NCBI GenBank assembly: GCA_020629875.1
Contig: JAHDCL010000002.1
Coordinates: forward strand, 15,976-79,975
Source: Hellea sp.
Lineage (GTDB): Bacteria; Pseudomonadota; Alphaproteobacteria; Caulobacterales; Maricaulaceae
Reading direction: 5' to 3'
DNA length: 64,000 bases
Shown here: positions 19,931-30,674 of the stretch, piece after piece
Layout of the letters: each line of letters opens with the position of its first letter
How positions within the stretch are numbered: position 1 is the stretch's first letter
Notes under the pieces: model-generated
The model's input: only the letters and a program-made list of their open reading frames with translations
The model's database searches: none
What the model was told of the DNA's origin: nothing
Translations under genes and position numbers: made by a program

Positions 19931-20536
19931 CTATATTTCATGTGCCCCTACAGGGCCTAGCGGAAAGAACATACCACCTGCCCAAATTCCCAGCTGCTTA
20001 CCTTTTGGAGTTTCGCGCTCAACGGCGCTTTCCACTAACTCATAAAACACCGGACGGTTTAACGATGCCTCGAGGCGTCCTCGCACATTGACAAATGGCG
20101 TGGGCTCAAGCGTCTCCGTATCAGTTTCCACGCGTATGGGATGTTCGGCGCCTGCCTCAACCACATCATCTAAATTAGTTGTAAAGAACACCCGTTGCTT
20201 GTCACCTTCGCCCTCAATATCGACACGGACCGCGGTGAAATGCGCACGTTCAATCGAGATTCTGATTTTCTCCACTGGCGTAACCAAATAAGTCTCGCCG
20301 TCCTTATCTTTCCGCAAAATAGACGCAAAGAGGTCAATCAATCCTCGGCGCGTAATCCGTGTGCCTTCATGCCACCACGACCCGTCGGCCTTGATTACCA
20401 TATCCATTTCGCCGCAATAATCGGGGCTCCACTTCTCAACGGGGCGCTGCCCGTCTTCGGTGTCCTCAAGGGCCTTCATCAAATCTTGGAGAGAGAACTG
20501 CGACTTACCGCCATTTAACGTGTTTTCCATGGACAT
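19931..20536 (-). CDS. DUF1285 domain-containing protein
   Basis: DGSWWHEGTRITRRGLIDLFASILRKDKDGETYLVTPVEKIRI typical of DUF1285. Confidence 0.85.
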   Translation of the reverse strand: MSMENTLNGGKSQFSLQDLMKALEDTEDGQRPVEKWSPDYCGEMDMVIKADGSWWHEGTRITRRGLIDLFASILRKDKDGETYLVTPVEKIRISIERAHFTAVRVDIEGEGDKQRVFFTTNLDDVVEAGAEHPIRVETDTETLEPTPFVNVRGRLEASLNRPVFYELVESAVERETPKGKQLGIWAGGMFFPLGPVGAHEI

Positions 20537-20592
20537 TACTCTAAGCTTAATCCATCATTTTTCAATATTACTCTGATAGAGAGATTCCTTTT

Positions 20593-21597
20593 ATGAGCTT
20601 GCAAACCGACATAAATCTTCCTGCGAATATAGAAAAAGCAGCGGAGAAAGCCTCTGACAAGTTGTCTCAAGCCAAAACAGAGATTGGCAATGTCATTTTG
20701 GGTCAGGATAACGTCGTGGAATTATCTATTGGCGCGATGCTCTCTGGCGGTCATGCGCTCCTTGTCGGCGTGCCAGGCCTTGCAAAAACCTTATTGGTTG
20801 AAACGCTAGGGACGGTACTAGGATTGAATGAAAAACGCGTACAATTCACACCAGACCTGATGCCCGCCGATATCATTGGTTCGGAAGTGTTAGAGGAAAC
20901 AGCCAAAGGCAAACGATCATTTCGTTTCATTCCTGGCCCGGTATTTTGCCAACTCCTTATGGCGGACGAAATCAACCGCGCCTCACCACGTACGCAGTCT
21001 GCACTTCTTCAAGCGATGCAAGAGCGTTTTGTCACAGTTGCGGGGCAGCGCCATGATCTACCCGCTCCTTTCCATGTTCTCGCAACACAAAACCCGATTG
21101 AACAAGAGGGCACTTATCCCCTCCCAGAAGCGCAGCTCGACCGTTTCCTCTTCCAAATAGATGTAGGCTTCCCTGACCTTGGCACGGAGCGTGATATTCT
21201 TATCGCCACGACTGGAGCCAAGGATGCTGTTGCCAAAAAAGTTCTCACGGCAAAACAGCTCATGGATATGCAAAAATTAGTGCGTCAGCTTCCTGTCGGG
21301 GAAAAAGTCGTTGAAGCTATCCTATCATTAGTGCGAAATGCGAGGCCCGATCAATCTGCCCTGTCCGATGTCAAGGAAACCGTGGCGTGGGGCCCCGGCC
21401 CGCGGGCTGGACAGGCGCTTATGTTAGCGACACGCGCTAAGGCTTTGATGGATGGTCGCTTATCGCCATCAATTGATGACGTGCTTGAGCTAGCGGCACC
21501 TGTTTTACAACATCGCATGGCACTGACCTTCGCAGCCCGAGCAGATGGAAGAACAATTTCGCAAACCATCGCTAAACTGAAAGAAAGCATCGCTTAA
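20593..21597 (+). CDS. MoxR family AAA+ ATPase
   Basis: GGHALLVGVPGLAKTLLVETL; LLMADEINRASPRTQSALLQAMQE; ATQNPIEQEGTYPLPEAQLDRF. Confidence 0.95.
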   Translation: MSLQTDINLPANIEKAAEKASDKLSQAKTEIGNVILGQDNVVELSIGAMLSGGHALLVGVPGLAKTLLVETLGTVLGLNEKRVQFTPDLMPADIIGSEVLEETAKGKRSFRFIPGPVFCQLLMADEINRASPRTQSALLQAMQERFVTVAGQRHDLPAPFHVLATQNPIEQEGTYPLPEAQLDRFLFQIDVGFPDLGTERDILIATTGAKDAVAKKVLTAKQLMDMQKLVRQLPVGEKVVEAILSLVRNARPDQSALSDVKETVAWGPGPRAGQALMLATRAKALMDGRLSPSIDDVLELAAPVLQHRMALTFAARADGRTISQTIAKLKESIA

Positions 21598-21603
21598 ACG
21601 CTA

Positions 21604-22491
21604 ATGGCTGTCGCTGCTCCCTCACCCATTGAGCTACGCCGCCGCGCGGAACAGCTGGCCGCTGGTTATCCTGCCCTGCAAGCAGAGGCAGAACGGGTAG
21701 CCGCCATCGTCGCCCAAGGGGTGCATGGCCGCCGCCGCCCAGGACAAGGCGAAACTTTTTGGCAATATCGGAATTATCAACCTTCTGACGCAGCCACACA
21801 GATCGACTGGCGGCGTTCGGCTCGGGGCGACCAAGTCTATATCCGTGAAAATGAGTGGGAAGCCGCCAATACAGTCTATTTCTGGCGCGATGGCTCAGAC
21901 GGCATGAATTGGTCTTCCTCGAAGAAATACCCAACCAAGCAAAACCGCGCGACTGTTCTATGTATGGCTATGACGTCACTGCTGATGCGCGCAGGTGAGC
22001 GCTGCGCTGTTATGGGTGAAAGCGAGCGCCCTCGGTCAGGACGTATCGGTCAAGAACGTATTTCGCGCACGCTTGCCTTAACAGAAGGCCCGACACGCAA
22101 TCTTGATGCGGATATTCCAGCGTATGCAAGATTAGTGATAGCCTCTGACTTTTTAGAGCCACCAGAAGTATGGCGCGAGCGCCTCGCCCGGCTCTCAGGC
22201 CGCCCTGCAAAAGGTGTCTTACTTCACATCATCGACCCGGCGGAGCGCGAATTTCCTTTTAAAGGGCGCGTTCAGCTTCGTATTCCCGGCTTATCAAAAT
22301 TGGAACCTATTCTTGTGGGACGCGCTGAGCGCGCGCGCGAGGACTATCAGGCTAAGTTTATTGCACATTGCGAGATGCTGGACCGCACGGCCTCCCGCCT
22401 AGGCTGGCCCATTATTCGTCATTATACGGACAAACCTGCTAATGCGGCGCTTACCGCACTCTATACAGCCATGGCGGGCTCGCAGCTATGA
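21604..22491 (+). CDS. DUF58 domain-containing protein
   Basis: VHGRRRPGQGETFWQYRNYQPSDAATQIDWRRSARGDQVYIRENEWE. Confidence 0.92.
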   Translation: MAVAAPSPIELRRRAEQLAAGYPALQAEAERVAAIVAQGVHGRRRPGQGETFWQYRNYQPSDAATQIDWRRSARGDQVYIRENEWEAANTVYFWRDGSDGMNWSSSKKYPTKQNRATVLCMAMTSLLMRAGERCAVMGESERPRSGRIGQERISRTLALTEGPTRNLDADIPAYARLVIASDFLEPPEVWRERLARLSGRPAKGVLLHIIDPAEREFPFKGRVQLRIPGLSKLEPILVGRAERAREDYQAKFIAHCEMLDRTASRLGWPIIRHYTDKPANAALTALYTAMAGSQL

Positions 22492-25220
22492 CGCTGGGCG
22501 GCCTCACATTTTTAGCGCCTCTGACCCTGTTGGGCCTATTGGCATTACCCTTGATTTGGTGGCTGCTAAGGGTCACGCCTCCTAGCCCCAAAAAGGAGAG
22601 CTTTCCACCGCTACGCATCTTGCAGGATGTCGTCACCGAAGAAGAAACTCCTGACAGTACACCCTGGTGGCTTTTACTCTTTCGAATTTTACTTGGCGCC
22701 GTGATTGCGGTCGCTTTAGCTCGCCCCATTTTGCAACAAACAGAAGGCATTACAACACGGCCGCTAGCGCTGGTTATCGATGACGGTTGGGATGCCGCGC
22801 CGAATTGGAGTAATGTGATGCGAGAGGCCGAAGCCAAGATTTCCGATGCCCGCCGCAAAAACATGGATGTCCTACTTCTAACCACGGTAGACCCTTCAGG
22901 CGCCCCACAATTCCTACCTGCTGAAGATGCCATGCGCGCGGTGAAAGGGCTGCGTCCAAAAGCGCTTCCACCTCAGCGAGAGAAGACAGCCCAAGCTCTG
23001 CAAGCTGTAAACTTGTCAGGCAGTGATGCTGTTTGGCTCTCTTCTGGTGTAGACTTTGGAAAGGCTGAAAACTTAAATCTCGCCCTCAAACCCGCAAGCC
23101 AGACGACCCGTCTGGACCCTTTATCCGATCTCTCAATCTTGATGCCCGGGGAAACCCGCGAAACGCCGGATGGGTTCAAGTCCGTCTGGCATAGAACAAA
23201 TGCCTCAGGCCTACGTAGCGGAGAAATCGTGGCTAGAGGAAATGATGGCAGAGTGATTGGAAGAGCCGCCATCAATTTTCCGCCCGGAACCACGCGCGCT
23301 GAAGCTGAATTCAAACTCCCCAGCGAGCTTCGATCACGCGTCAGTCAAATCCGTGCTAATGGCGTCCCCTCGGCAGGTGCGGTTAAGTTGCTTGATGACA
23401 GTTGGGGTCGTCCTTTAATCGGGGTGGTTACGCCTGCGAAAGATAGTGCCTCACCACTGCTATCCGAACCGTTTTACGCAAAAACTGCGCTAGCTCCCTA
23501 TGCCGACATCTTTGAGGGCACGATAGAGGACCTACTTCCCCTCTCGCCCAGCGTCATCATAATGCCTGATATTGCTCGTACGGTGAATGATGAGGTCAAA
23601 GAATATGTCGAAACAGGTGGGCTACTTGTGCGTTTCGCAGGCGAAAAACTAGCGGAACGTCCAGATAGTCTCTTGCCTGTTTTACTACGCGGCGGAGGCC
23701 GTGCATTAGGCGGCGCGCTGACCTGGGAAGACCCTCAGCGTCTTGCGGCGTTTACATCCGAAAGCCCTTTTTTCGGCTTATCCATCCCTGAGGATATTAC
23801 CGTGCGCCGCCAAGTTATGGCTGAACCGGGTACAGAGACCGATACACGCACCTGGGCGCGCCTTGAGGATGGCTCCCCGGTCGTGACGTCTTCAACACAA
23901 GGCTTGGGCCGCTTGGTGCTTTTTCATGTAACGGCTGGGCCCGAATGGTCAAATTTACCTGTCGGCGGCCTCTATGTGGAAATGTTGCGCCGTATCTTAC
24001 CTTTGGCCCGCGCCACGCCTAGCCGCGCTCAAGAAACTTCTGGAGATTGGGTGGCTGAAAGGGTTCTAAATGGATATGGCCGATTGGAAACACCGCCCAT
24101 TGAGTCAGCCAGCATTGCCGATGAGCTTTTCGCCGAGACACAAATCAGTGCCCAAACCCTTCCGGGTCTCTACCGACAGGGCGCGAGGCGGCAGGCGCTA
24201 AATACGATCAAAAATCCTGAAGCCCTTACTGCAATTGAAAATGTTTCAGGCGTAACCATTGGAACCTATGGAAAAACGAAAGATCGTACGATTGGGGGGT
24301 GGTTACTTGGCGCGGCTTTACTGATGTTGGCCTTAGATGCATTTTTTGCGCTTTCTGCCTCAGGACGACTGAACTATTTCAAACCCAATCTGAACAAAAG
24401 CGTAGCGGCATTCCTCGTTGCAGCGATACTTTGCATTCCTTCTGAAAGCATTGCTCAAGATAAAAATCTAGATGCGGCGACTGCGCTGCATCTCGCCTAT
24501 GTTAAAACTGGCAATGGGCGTGTCGACCGTATGAGTGATTTAGCAATGGACAGCCTCGCTCGCCAACTCACGGCCCGCACAACGATCGAGCCAGCAGGAG
24601 CAAAAAGTGTCAATCCCGAGACAGATGACCTTGTCTTTTATCCATTCCTTTATTGGCCTGTTACGCGCGATGCGCAGCCACTATCCGACAAAGCCTCTGC
24701 TAATCTAAACGCTTATATGGCGAGCGGAGGAACAATTGTCTTTGATACACAAGATGAAGGCGAACGCGCGCTCCGCGGCGGGGAAACTCATCCCGGTATC
24801 GCAGCCATTACTGCTAAGCTCGACATTCCTGCGCTTACCCAAGCCCCAGAAAATCATGTTCTCACCAAGTCCTTCTACCTACTTCAAACCTTTCCCGGGC
24901 GTTGGGCCAATGGGCCAATCTGGGTGGATCGCGACACAAATGGCGCCGCACGCGACGGTGTCAGTTCTGTCATCCTCGGAAGTAATGATTGGGCCGCAGG
25001 CTGGGCCATTGATGAAGATGGAAATGACATGGCCGAACTAGAAAAAGACATTCCTCGCCAAAGAGAGATGTCCATTCGTTTTGGCGTCAATGTCGCCATG
25101 TACGCGCTTTCAGGGAATTACAAAGCAGACCAAGTCCATGCCGCGGCGCTGGTTGAGCGGTTGGGGCGCCAAAAACGCACGCCGCGTGATCTTGGCAAAG
25201 ATGGGGAGGAAGCCCCATAA
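22488..25220 (+). CDS. DUF4159 domain-containing membrane protein (BatA-like N-terminus)
   Basis: FLAPLTLLGLLALPLIWWLLRVTPPSPK N-terminus; C-terminal VKTGNGRVDRMSDLAM...FYPFLYWPV (DUF4159). Confidence 0.88.
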   Translation: MTLGGLTFLAPLTLLGLLALPLIWWLLRVTPPSPKKESFPPLRILQDVVTEEETPDSTPWWLLLFRILLGAVIAVALARPILQQTEGITTRPLALVIDDGWDAAPNWSNVMREAEAKISDARRKNMDVLLLTTVDPSGAPQFLPAEDAMRAVKGLRPKALPPQREKTAQALQAVNLSGSDAVWLSSGVDFGKAENLNLALKPASQTTRLDPLSDLSILMPGETRETPDGFKSVWHRTNASGLRSGEIVARGNDGRVIGRAAINFPPGTTRAEAEFKLPSELRSRVSQIRANGVPSAGAVKLLDDSWGRPLIGVVTPAKDSASPLLSEPFYAKTALAPYADIFEGTIEDLLPLSPSVIIMPDIARTVNDEVKEYVETGGLLVRFAGEKLAERPDSLLPVLLRGGGRALGGALTWEDPQRLAAFTSESPFFGLSIPEDITVRRQVMAEPGTETDTRTWARLEDGSPVVTSSTQGLGRLVLFHVTAGPEWSNLPVGGLYVEMLRRILPLARATPSRAQETSGDWVAERVLNGYGRLETPPIESASIADELFAETQISAQTLPGLYRQGARRQALNTIKNPEALTAIENVSGVTIGTYGKTKDRTIGGWLLGAALLMLALDAFFALSASGRLNYFKPNLNKSVAAFLVAAILCIPSESIAQDKNLDAATALHLAYVKTGNGRVDRMSDLAMDSLARQLTARTTIEPAGAKSVNPETDDLVFYPFLYWPVTRDAQPLSDKASANLNAYMASGGTIVFDTQDEGERALRGGETHPGIAAITAKLDIPALTQAPENHVLTKSFYLLQTFPGRWANGPIWVDRDTNGAARDGVSSVILGSNDWAAGWAIDEDGNDMAELEKDIPRQREMSIRFGVNVAMYALSGNYKADQVHAAALVERLGRQKRTPRDLGKDGEEAP

Positions 25221-27310
25221 TGTTTGATTTTCTCCCAAATATGGCTTTTGATCCCCTTCTCCCAGTAGGATGGATAATTGGGCTTGGTTGCCTCATGTTC
25301 CTCGCGGCATTAGCCACGGGTATCGGCAGGCTGAGGAGCTATTTCTTGAGACTTCTCGCGGGTCTGTTCATAGTTCTTGCGCTCTTGAATCCTCAAACCG
25401 TCATCGAGGAACGCGACCCTCTAAAAGACGCTGTGCTCGTAATTAAAGACGAGTCGGAATCCATGAAACTTGGTGAACGCGCAGAGGCTGCCGATAAAAC
25501 CTATCAAGCCTTGATTGAACAGCTAGAAGCAGACCCGTCTCTGGATGTTTCCACCACCGTCATACGTCCTGACAGCGACGGAACACGGCTTACGACTTCA
25601 CTCATAGATGGCCTTGGAAATCTACCCGCGTCTCGCCTTGCGGGGGTTATCGCGATAACAGATGGCCAAGTTCATGACCTGCCTCAAAATCCGGAAACAC
25701 TTCTACCCGAAGGCGTTCCATTTCATTCCATCATCATAGGTGAGGAAAAAACACGAGACCGCCGCATCAGCGCACTGGTCGCTCCAAAATTTGGTCTCGT
25801 CGGTGAGCAAGCCGAGTTTGAACTGCGCGTTGATGACCCAGGATTTGAAGGTGAACGCGCCAATATCGAAATCAAACTAAACGGCGAAACAAAAGCCCGC
25901 TTTCCAGCAACGATTGGTAACCGCATTTCTATACCTATTGAAATTGAACGCCGCGGACCAAACACAATTGAACTGACAGTCCGCGCTGCAGAGGGCGAAT
26001 TAACACTTAATAATAATGTTTTTGTCGCCGAAATTTCTGGCATTCGCGATCGTATGCGTGTGCTTCTTGTTACCGGCGAACCTCATAATGGCGGACGTTC
26101 CTGGAGGAATTTGCTGAAGAGTGACCCCGCAGTTGAGTTGGTACAATTCACCATTTTGACCAACCCACGAGTCAAAAACACCAATGCGCGACAGGGCGAG
26201 CTTTCCCTTATCGCATTCCCCACGCGGCAACTCTTTGAGGAGAAACTCGACGAATTTGACCTTATCATTTTTGATCATTTCCGCCGACGTTTCGCGCCAA
26301 GTCGCAGTGGCCGTTCGACTCCTATACTCTCGCCCGTCTATCTCCAAAACGTTGCGAGATATGTAGATGATGGCGGCGCCCTTCTTATCGCGACGGGTCC
26401 CGCATTTGCAGAGCAAGAAAGTATCTACCGATCCCCCCTCGCCGCTGTTCTCCCAACACGTCCAACGGGCGAAACAACCAAAGAAGCTTTCAAGCCAGAA
26501 CTTAACGAAAAAGGCCGCCGGCACCCTATCACCTCCAGCTTCTCAGGGAAGGAAGATCAAACTTGGGGTAAGTGGTTTCGTATCATCGATAACAAACCCA
26601 TTAGTGGTGATGTTCTCATGGAAGGTCCGGACGCAGCTCCGCTTCTGGTTATCGATAAAATCGGTGAAGGGCGCGTTGCGATGCTAATGTCTGACCAAGC
26701 CTGGCTTTGGTCAAAAGGGTTTGATGGCGGCGGACCTTATTCTGAAATGTTCCGCCGAACAGCACATTGGTTGATGGGGGAGCCGGATCTGGATGCCGAA
26801 AAGTTAACAGCAACAGCGGAAAATGGATTACTCGCAATAGAGCGCCGCACGCTTAAAGACGGTGCACAAACTGTTGTCGTTGAGAAACCTGATGGCACGA
26901 AAGAAAACGTGCGACTTTCGAAAACTGCGAATGGTATTTACCGAGGGAGCGTCAAGTCGACCGGACAAGGTGCCTACCGTTTGGCCAGTGGCGACGTTTC
27001 GACGGTTGCGGCCATAGGTTCACTCAACCCCAGAGAATATGCCAAGTTGCAACCAACTAAAGAGATTTTAGAGCCATTCGCAACTGGAACAAAGGGCGGC
27101 CTATTCTCTACCGAGTTGAGCGGGGCAGTCCCAACCATTCGCAGGGTAAAACCCGGAAAAACAACGGCAAATGATGACTGGATCAATTTAGTCGCGCATG
27201 AAGATTACGCCGTACGCTCTTCCAAGAGGTCGCCCCTAGCGCCTGGATGGCTGTTCTTTGCACTTGCCTTGCTTTCAATGGGCGGCGCCTGGTTGCGCGA
27301 AGGCAAATAG
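25220..27310 (+). CDS. Membrane protein with VWA/glutamine-amidotransferase-like fold, companion of the MoxR/DUF58/DUF4159 operon
   Basis: 696 aa; start overlaps the previous stop (TAATG); VLVIKDESESMKLG...GVIAITDGQVHD; terminal TM helices. Confidence 0.8.
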   Translation: MFDFLPNMAFDPLLPVGWIIGLGCLMFLAALATGIGRLRSYFLRLLAGLFIVLALLNPQTVIEERDPLKDAVLVIKDESESMKLGERAEAADKTYQALIEQLEADPSLDVSTTVIRPDSDGTRLTTSLIDGLGNLPASRLAGVIAITDGQVHDLPQNPETLLPEGVPFHSIIIGEEKTRDRRISALVAPKFGLVGEQAEFELRVDDPGFEGERANIEIKLNGETKARFPATIGNRISIPIEIERRGPNTIELTVRAAEGELTLNNNVFVAEISGIRDRMRVLLVTGEPHNGGRSWRNLLKSDPAVELVQFTILTNPRVKNTNARQGELSLIAFPTRQLFEEKLDEFDLIIFDHFRRRFAPSRSGRSTPILSPVYLQNVARYVDDGGALLIATGPAFAEQESIYRSPLAAVLPTRPTGETTKEAFKPELNEKGRRHPITSSFSGKEDQTWGKWFRIIDNKPISGDVLMEGPDAAPLLVIDKIGEGRVAMLMSDQAWLWSKGFDGGGPYSEMFRRTAHWLMGEPDLDAEKLTATAENGLLAIERRTLKDGAQTVVVEKPDGTKENVRLSKTANGIYRGSVKSTGQGAYRLASGDVSTVAAIGSLNPREYAKLQPTKEILEPFATGTKGGLFSTELSGAVPTIRRVKPGKTTANDDWINLVAHEDYAVRSSKRSPLAPGWLFFALALLSMGGAWLREGK

Positions 27311-27404
27311 CGGCGAAACGAAACTGTCTTTCTGACTGGATTTTAACGAGCTTTCAGAGATAAATAGCTCTACCTCAATCAGGGGCGGCATATTGGGACC
27401 TAAG

Positions 27405-27992
27405 ATGACTCTTGTTAAAATACTTCTCGCCAGTTCACTTTTCTGCGCTGTTTCACTGCCCTGTTTTGCGGCCGACCCGATATTGGACGAAGAGGACGGC
27501 ATCAAAGAACTGCCCAATAAGAAATTGGAACGAAGAGGTGAGCGGATGCAAGGGCCCATTACTTCGGTTGGAGCCGGAGCTATGCTATTCGCCAGCTTTG
27601 ACACAAATTCGGATTACCAGGTCAATGCACTAGAATTCGCAGCTGGTCGCACACAAGCGTTCAACGCGGCGGATAAAGATAGCTCGAAAACGCTTAGCTT
27701 GTTTGAGCTAGAGGACTGGCGCCAAGCCGCATTGGGGTCTCTAGATGCAGCACCGGGAAATCTGGCCTTCGACAAAGATTATGACCAGCGCGTCACCCGA
27801 GCAGAATTCGACCACGCTTTAGGCTTCGTTTTCAACGCCGGAGATAAAGATAATAACGGAGTTTTAGCCTTTTCTGAGGTTGTAAATGTTTTTGAAATGC
27901 CCCGCCGACGCGCGATTGAAAAAGAGGAAGATCCGATCGAACGGATAAATCGACAGGGTCGCCGTGATCAACAGCGCCGCACGGGTTATTAG
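27405..27992 (+). CDS. EF-hand domain-containing secreted protein
   Basis: DTNSDYQVNALEF, DKDSSKTLSLFEL, DKDYDQRVTRAEF, DKDNNGVLAFSEV: four EF-hand-like loops; signal peptide MTLVKILLASSLFCAVSLPCFA. Confidence 0.82.
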   Translation: MTLVKILLASSLFCAVSLPCFAADPILDEEDGIKELPNKKLERRGERMQGPITSVGAGAMLFASFDTNSDYQVNALEFAAGRTQAFNAADKDSSKTLSLFELEDWRQAALGSLDAAPGNLAFDKDYDQRVTRAEFDHALGFVFNAGDKDNNGVLAFSEVVNVFEMPRRRAIEKEEDPIERINRQGRRDQQRRTGY

Positions 27993-28074
27993 AAAGCTGT
28001 ATTTCTCTGCCCAAATTAAGTGTTTTTTACCCTTATTCCGATAATCAGAGCATTGGAATAATGAAGAGGCTGTC

Positions 28075-28536
28075 ATGCGTTTAATAAAGTTGTCACTACT
28101 GGCTGGTTGTTCAGCTGTCATCCTATCCGGGTGCCAAGTTGCAAAAACCACTGGCAAGGTCGCAGCGCTCCCATTTAAGGCCGTCTACAAGACTGGCGAA
28201 TTCGCTGGCAAGACTGTTTATAAGACGGGCGAGCTTGCCGGAAAGTCCGTCTACTATACGGGCAAGGGCGTCTATAAAACTGGCGAATTCGCTGGAAAAA
28301 CTGCTGTAGCTGCGGGGAAAGGCGTATACTACGTTGGCACTGTGCCCGTAAAAATCACCGATAAAGCACTAGATACAACAGCGAAAGTTCTGACCGTCAC
28401 CACACAAGCGGTTGATGTAAGCGGTAAGGTAATCACCACTGCGCGAACAATTCAGGCTACTGAACTCGAAGCCGAGTTAGCTGCCCTAAAGGGAGCGAAT
28501 AATATATTGAAGGTTATTGTTGACGCGATAGCGTAA
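28075..28536 (+). CDS. Repeat-containing putative lipoprotein
   Basis: Signal peptide and lipobox LSGC; internal VYKTGEFAGKT-type repeats. Confidence 0.75.
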   Translation: MRLIKLSLLAGCSAVILSGCQVAKTTGKVAALPFKAVYKTGEFAGKTVYKTGELAGKSVYYTGKGVYKTGEFAGKTAVAAGKGVYYVGTVPVKITDKALDTTAKVLTVTTQAVDVSGKVITTARTIQATELEAELAALKGANNILKVIVDAIA

Positions 28537-28558
28537 AAACTCACACACATGTGACTGA

Positions 28559-28588
28559 GAGGCCGCATTGAGATGCGGCCTTTTTTGT
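28559..28588 (+). terminator. Intrinsic terminator
   Basis: GGCCGCATTGAGATGCGGCCTTTTTT hairpin plus T-run after the lipoprotein gene. Confidence 0.85.
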
Positions 28589-28620
28589 GCTATAGTGTTG
28601 GAACCATCTGGAGAATTTTT

Positions 28621-29229
28621 ATGCGCTCTATATTCGCCTCTTCGCTACTCGCCTTCTCATTTGCCTTGGCTGCACCAACATTTGCCAAAAGCTACGGATT
28701 TGATACCACGGTCTCAGCACCGGTGACATCGCCAGTTAAATTAGAAATAATTCTGAGTGAAGACATGGCGCACCGGGCCAATAATCTGCCGGAAAAACTG
28801 AGCGACCGCAGCGGTGCGCGAGGTTTAAGGTCAGGATTTTCAGGAAACGGATTTTACGGAGAACGTGACTTGGAGCGCCTCATACAGCGCCTTGAGACAA
28901 AGGTTGAGAAAAAGTTTTCCAAAAAAGGCATCCAGATCTCAGACACAGCTTCGACTGTGTTACGCATTACGATCGAAGACGCCAAACCAAATCGACCAAC
29001 CTTTAAACAGCTAGGTGTCGAACCCGGGCTATCTTATGAGAGCTTTGGAAATGGCGGCGCTGAATTGCAAGCGGAACTAATCGCTGCGGGAGGGCAATCT
29101 CTCGGTACTATGTCTTACAGATATTACGAGACCGATATTCGTGATGCTAAATATGGCGGAACATGGGGTGACGCCCATCGTGCCTTTGGCCGCTTTGCAA
29201 GCAAAGCTGCCAAAACCTTAGCAAACTAA
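28621..29229 (+). CDS. Hypothetical secreted protein
   Basis: ATG at 28621 starts MRSIFASSLLAFSFALAAPTFAKS signal peptide; the track start at 28573 lies inside the terminator hairpin. Confidence 0.7.
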   Translation: MRSIFASSLLAFSFALAAPTFAKSYGFDTTVSAPVTSPVKLEIILSEDMAHRANNLPEKLSDRSGARGLRSGFSGNGFYGERDLERLIQRLETKVEKKFSKKGIQISDTASTVLRITIEDAKPNRPTFKQLGVEPGLSYESFGNGGAELQAELIAAGGQSLGTMSYRYYETDIRDAKYGGTWGDAHRAFGRFASKAAKTLAN

Positions 29230-29867
29230 GGCACACCTATATATTTATGTGTTTGGACGCTAAGCCGCCACTGTGGGTGAGCGAGGCAATACTCGAAAGC
29301 GGCTTGTTCATGTGTACCTTTAACCGAGCCCATGTAACTATCATCACGCGGCTGTAAGCAAAAGTTTTCAAACTCAAGGTGAGCGAAATCCTCAGGTTTA
29401 TTCTCAGCTTGAGGATAGACGAGCTTCAGTTCATGTCCTGATGTCTGAACCAATGGCGCATCGGCTTTGGGAGAGACGCAGATCCAGTCCAGTCCTTCTG
29501 GCGCTTTAAGAGTCCCATTTGTTTCAACAGCAACCTTAAATCCGGCCTGATGAAAAGCATTTATAAGAGGCTTATCCAGTTGTAGTAATGGCTCTCCTCC
29601 AGTGCAAATGACCCATGGCTGACCACCTTCTGGCCAGAGAGCAGCAACATCTTTTACGAGTCCTTCTGCGGTTTTGTACTTTCCGCCATTCGGGCCATTC
29701 GTACCGATGAAATCGGTGTCACAAAATTTACAAACCGCAGAGGCCCTATCCTTCTCGAGCCCGCTCCAAAGGTTACACCCCGCGAAGCGCAAGAATACGG
29801 CAGGGATCCCTGTCTGCGCCCCCTCGCCTTGGACCGTTAGATAAATCTCTTTAACACTATAGGTCAT
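29226..29867 (-). CDS. queE: 7-carboxy-7-deazaguanine synthase (radical SAM)
   Basis: [55 protein letters not shown]. Confidence 0.95.
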   Translation of the reverse strand: MTYSVKEIYLTVQGEGAQTGIPAVFLRFAGCNLWSGLEKDRASAVCKFCDTDFIGTNGPNGGKYKTAEGLVKDVAALWPEGGQPWVICTGGEPLLQLDKPLINAFHQAGFKVAVETNGTLKAPEGLDWICVSPKADAPLVQTSGHELKLVYPQAENKPEDFAHLEFENFCLQPRDDSYMGSVKGTHEQAAFEYCLAHPQWRLSVQTHKYIGVP

Positions 29868-30562
29868 GCAACAAATTCAGCCCAACCCTTGGATCGAAGT
29901 TCGCAAGCTGGGCATGCGCCGCAACCGTAACCCCAGTCAAATCTTTTTCCACGAGCGCCCCTGTAGCAGGTGTGGCTATCCTCAACGATAATATCAATCA
30001 ACTTTTGTCCGCCGAGTTTTTCGGCCAATTTCCAAGCGCCCGCTTTTGAGAGATGCATTAATGGTGTTTCAAGTCTGTATGACTTGTCCATCCCCAGAGA
30101 AATAGCCCGCATCTGCGCGTCCAATGTCTCTTTACGGCAATCTGGATAACCAGAGAAATCAGCCTCGCACATACCGCCGATAAGTGTTGTAATGCCCCGG
30201 CGGTAAGCAACGGCTGCTGCGAAATTCAGGAAGATTAAGTTTCGGCCGGGGACGAAAGTACTGGGCAAGCCCTCTTCATCCATGATGATTTCAACGTCAC
30301 GTGTCAAAGATGTCTCACTAATCGCGCCCAACGCCGACAGATCAACGATATGGTCTTGTCCCAATTTCGCCCCCCAGTGAGGGAATACTTGACTAACACT
30401 TTCCAAAACTACCTTTCGGCAATCCATTTCCACCGCATGGCGCTGCTCATAGTTAAATCCAACTGTTTCGACATAGCTATACTTGTCGAGCGCCCAAGCC
30501 AAACAAGTGGCTGAGTCTTGGCCACCCGAAAAAAGTATCAGAGCTTTGCTTCCATCTGTCAT
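29864..30562 (-). CDS. queC: 7-cyano-7-deazaguanine synthase
   Basis: [42 protein letters not shown]...[14 protein letters not shown]. Confidence 0.96.
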   Translation of the reverse strand: MTDGSKALILFSGGQDSATCLAWALDKYSYVETVGFNYEQRHAVEMDCRKVVLESVSQVFPHWGAKLGQDHIVDLSALGAISETSLTRDVEIIMDEEGLPSTFVPGRNLIFLNFAAAVAYRRGITTLIGGMCEADFSGYPDCRKETLDAQMRAISLGMDKSYRLETPLMHLSKAGAWKLAEKLGGQKLIDIIVEDSHTCYRGARGKRFDWGYGCGACPACELRSKGWAEFVA

Positions 30563-30674
30563 GGCGGCGCATATATCCCCTAAAACCGCTACTGACCAGT
30601 GGGTTTGGCATCATTCTTGTAGCGTCTGAAAGAATATTAAGCAGACGTTCCCTATCGGGACAGACAAGTTCGAG

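Noticed and set aside
20593-27310. MoxR-DUF58-DUF4159-large membrane protein operon as a novel system
   Set aside because: This gene order is a familiar arrangement (MoxR/BatA-like clusters) in alphaproteobacteria; ordinary here.
28183-28338. Possible CRISPR or tandem DNA array
   Set aside because: The repeats are in-frame coding repeats of a lipoprotein with irregular spacing; no direct-repeat/spacer structure.
28573-28620. Upstream extension (MRPFLCYSVGTIWRIF) of the 28621 hypothetical
   Set aside because: The proposed start is inside an intrinsic terminator hairpin; ATG at 28621 gives a clean signal peptide.
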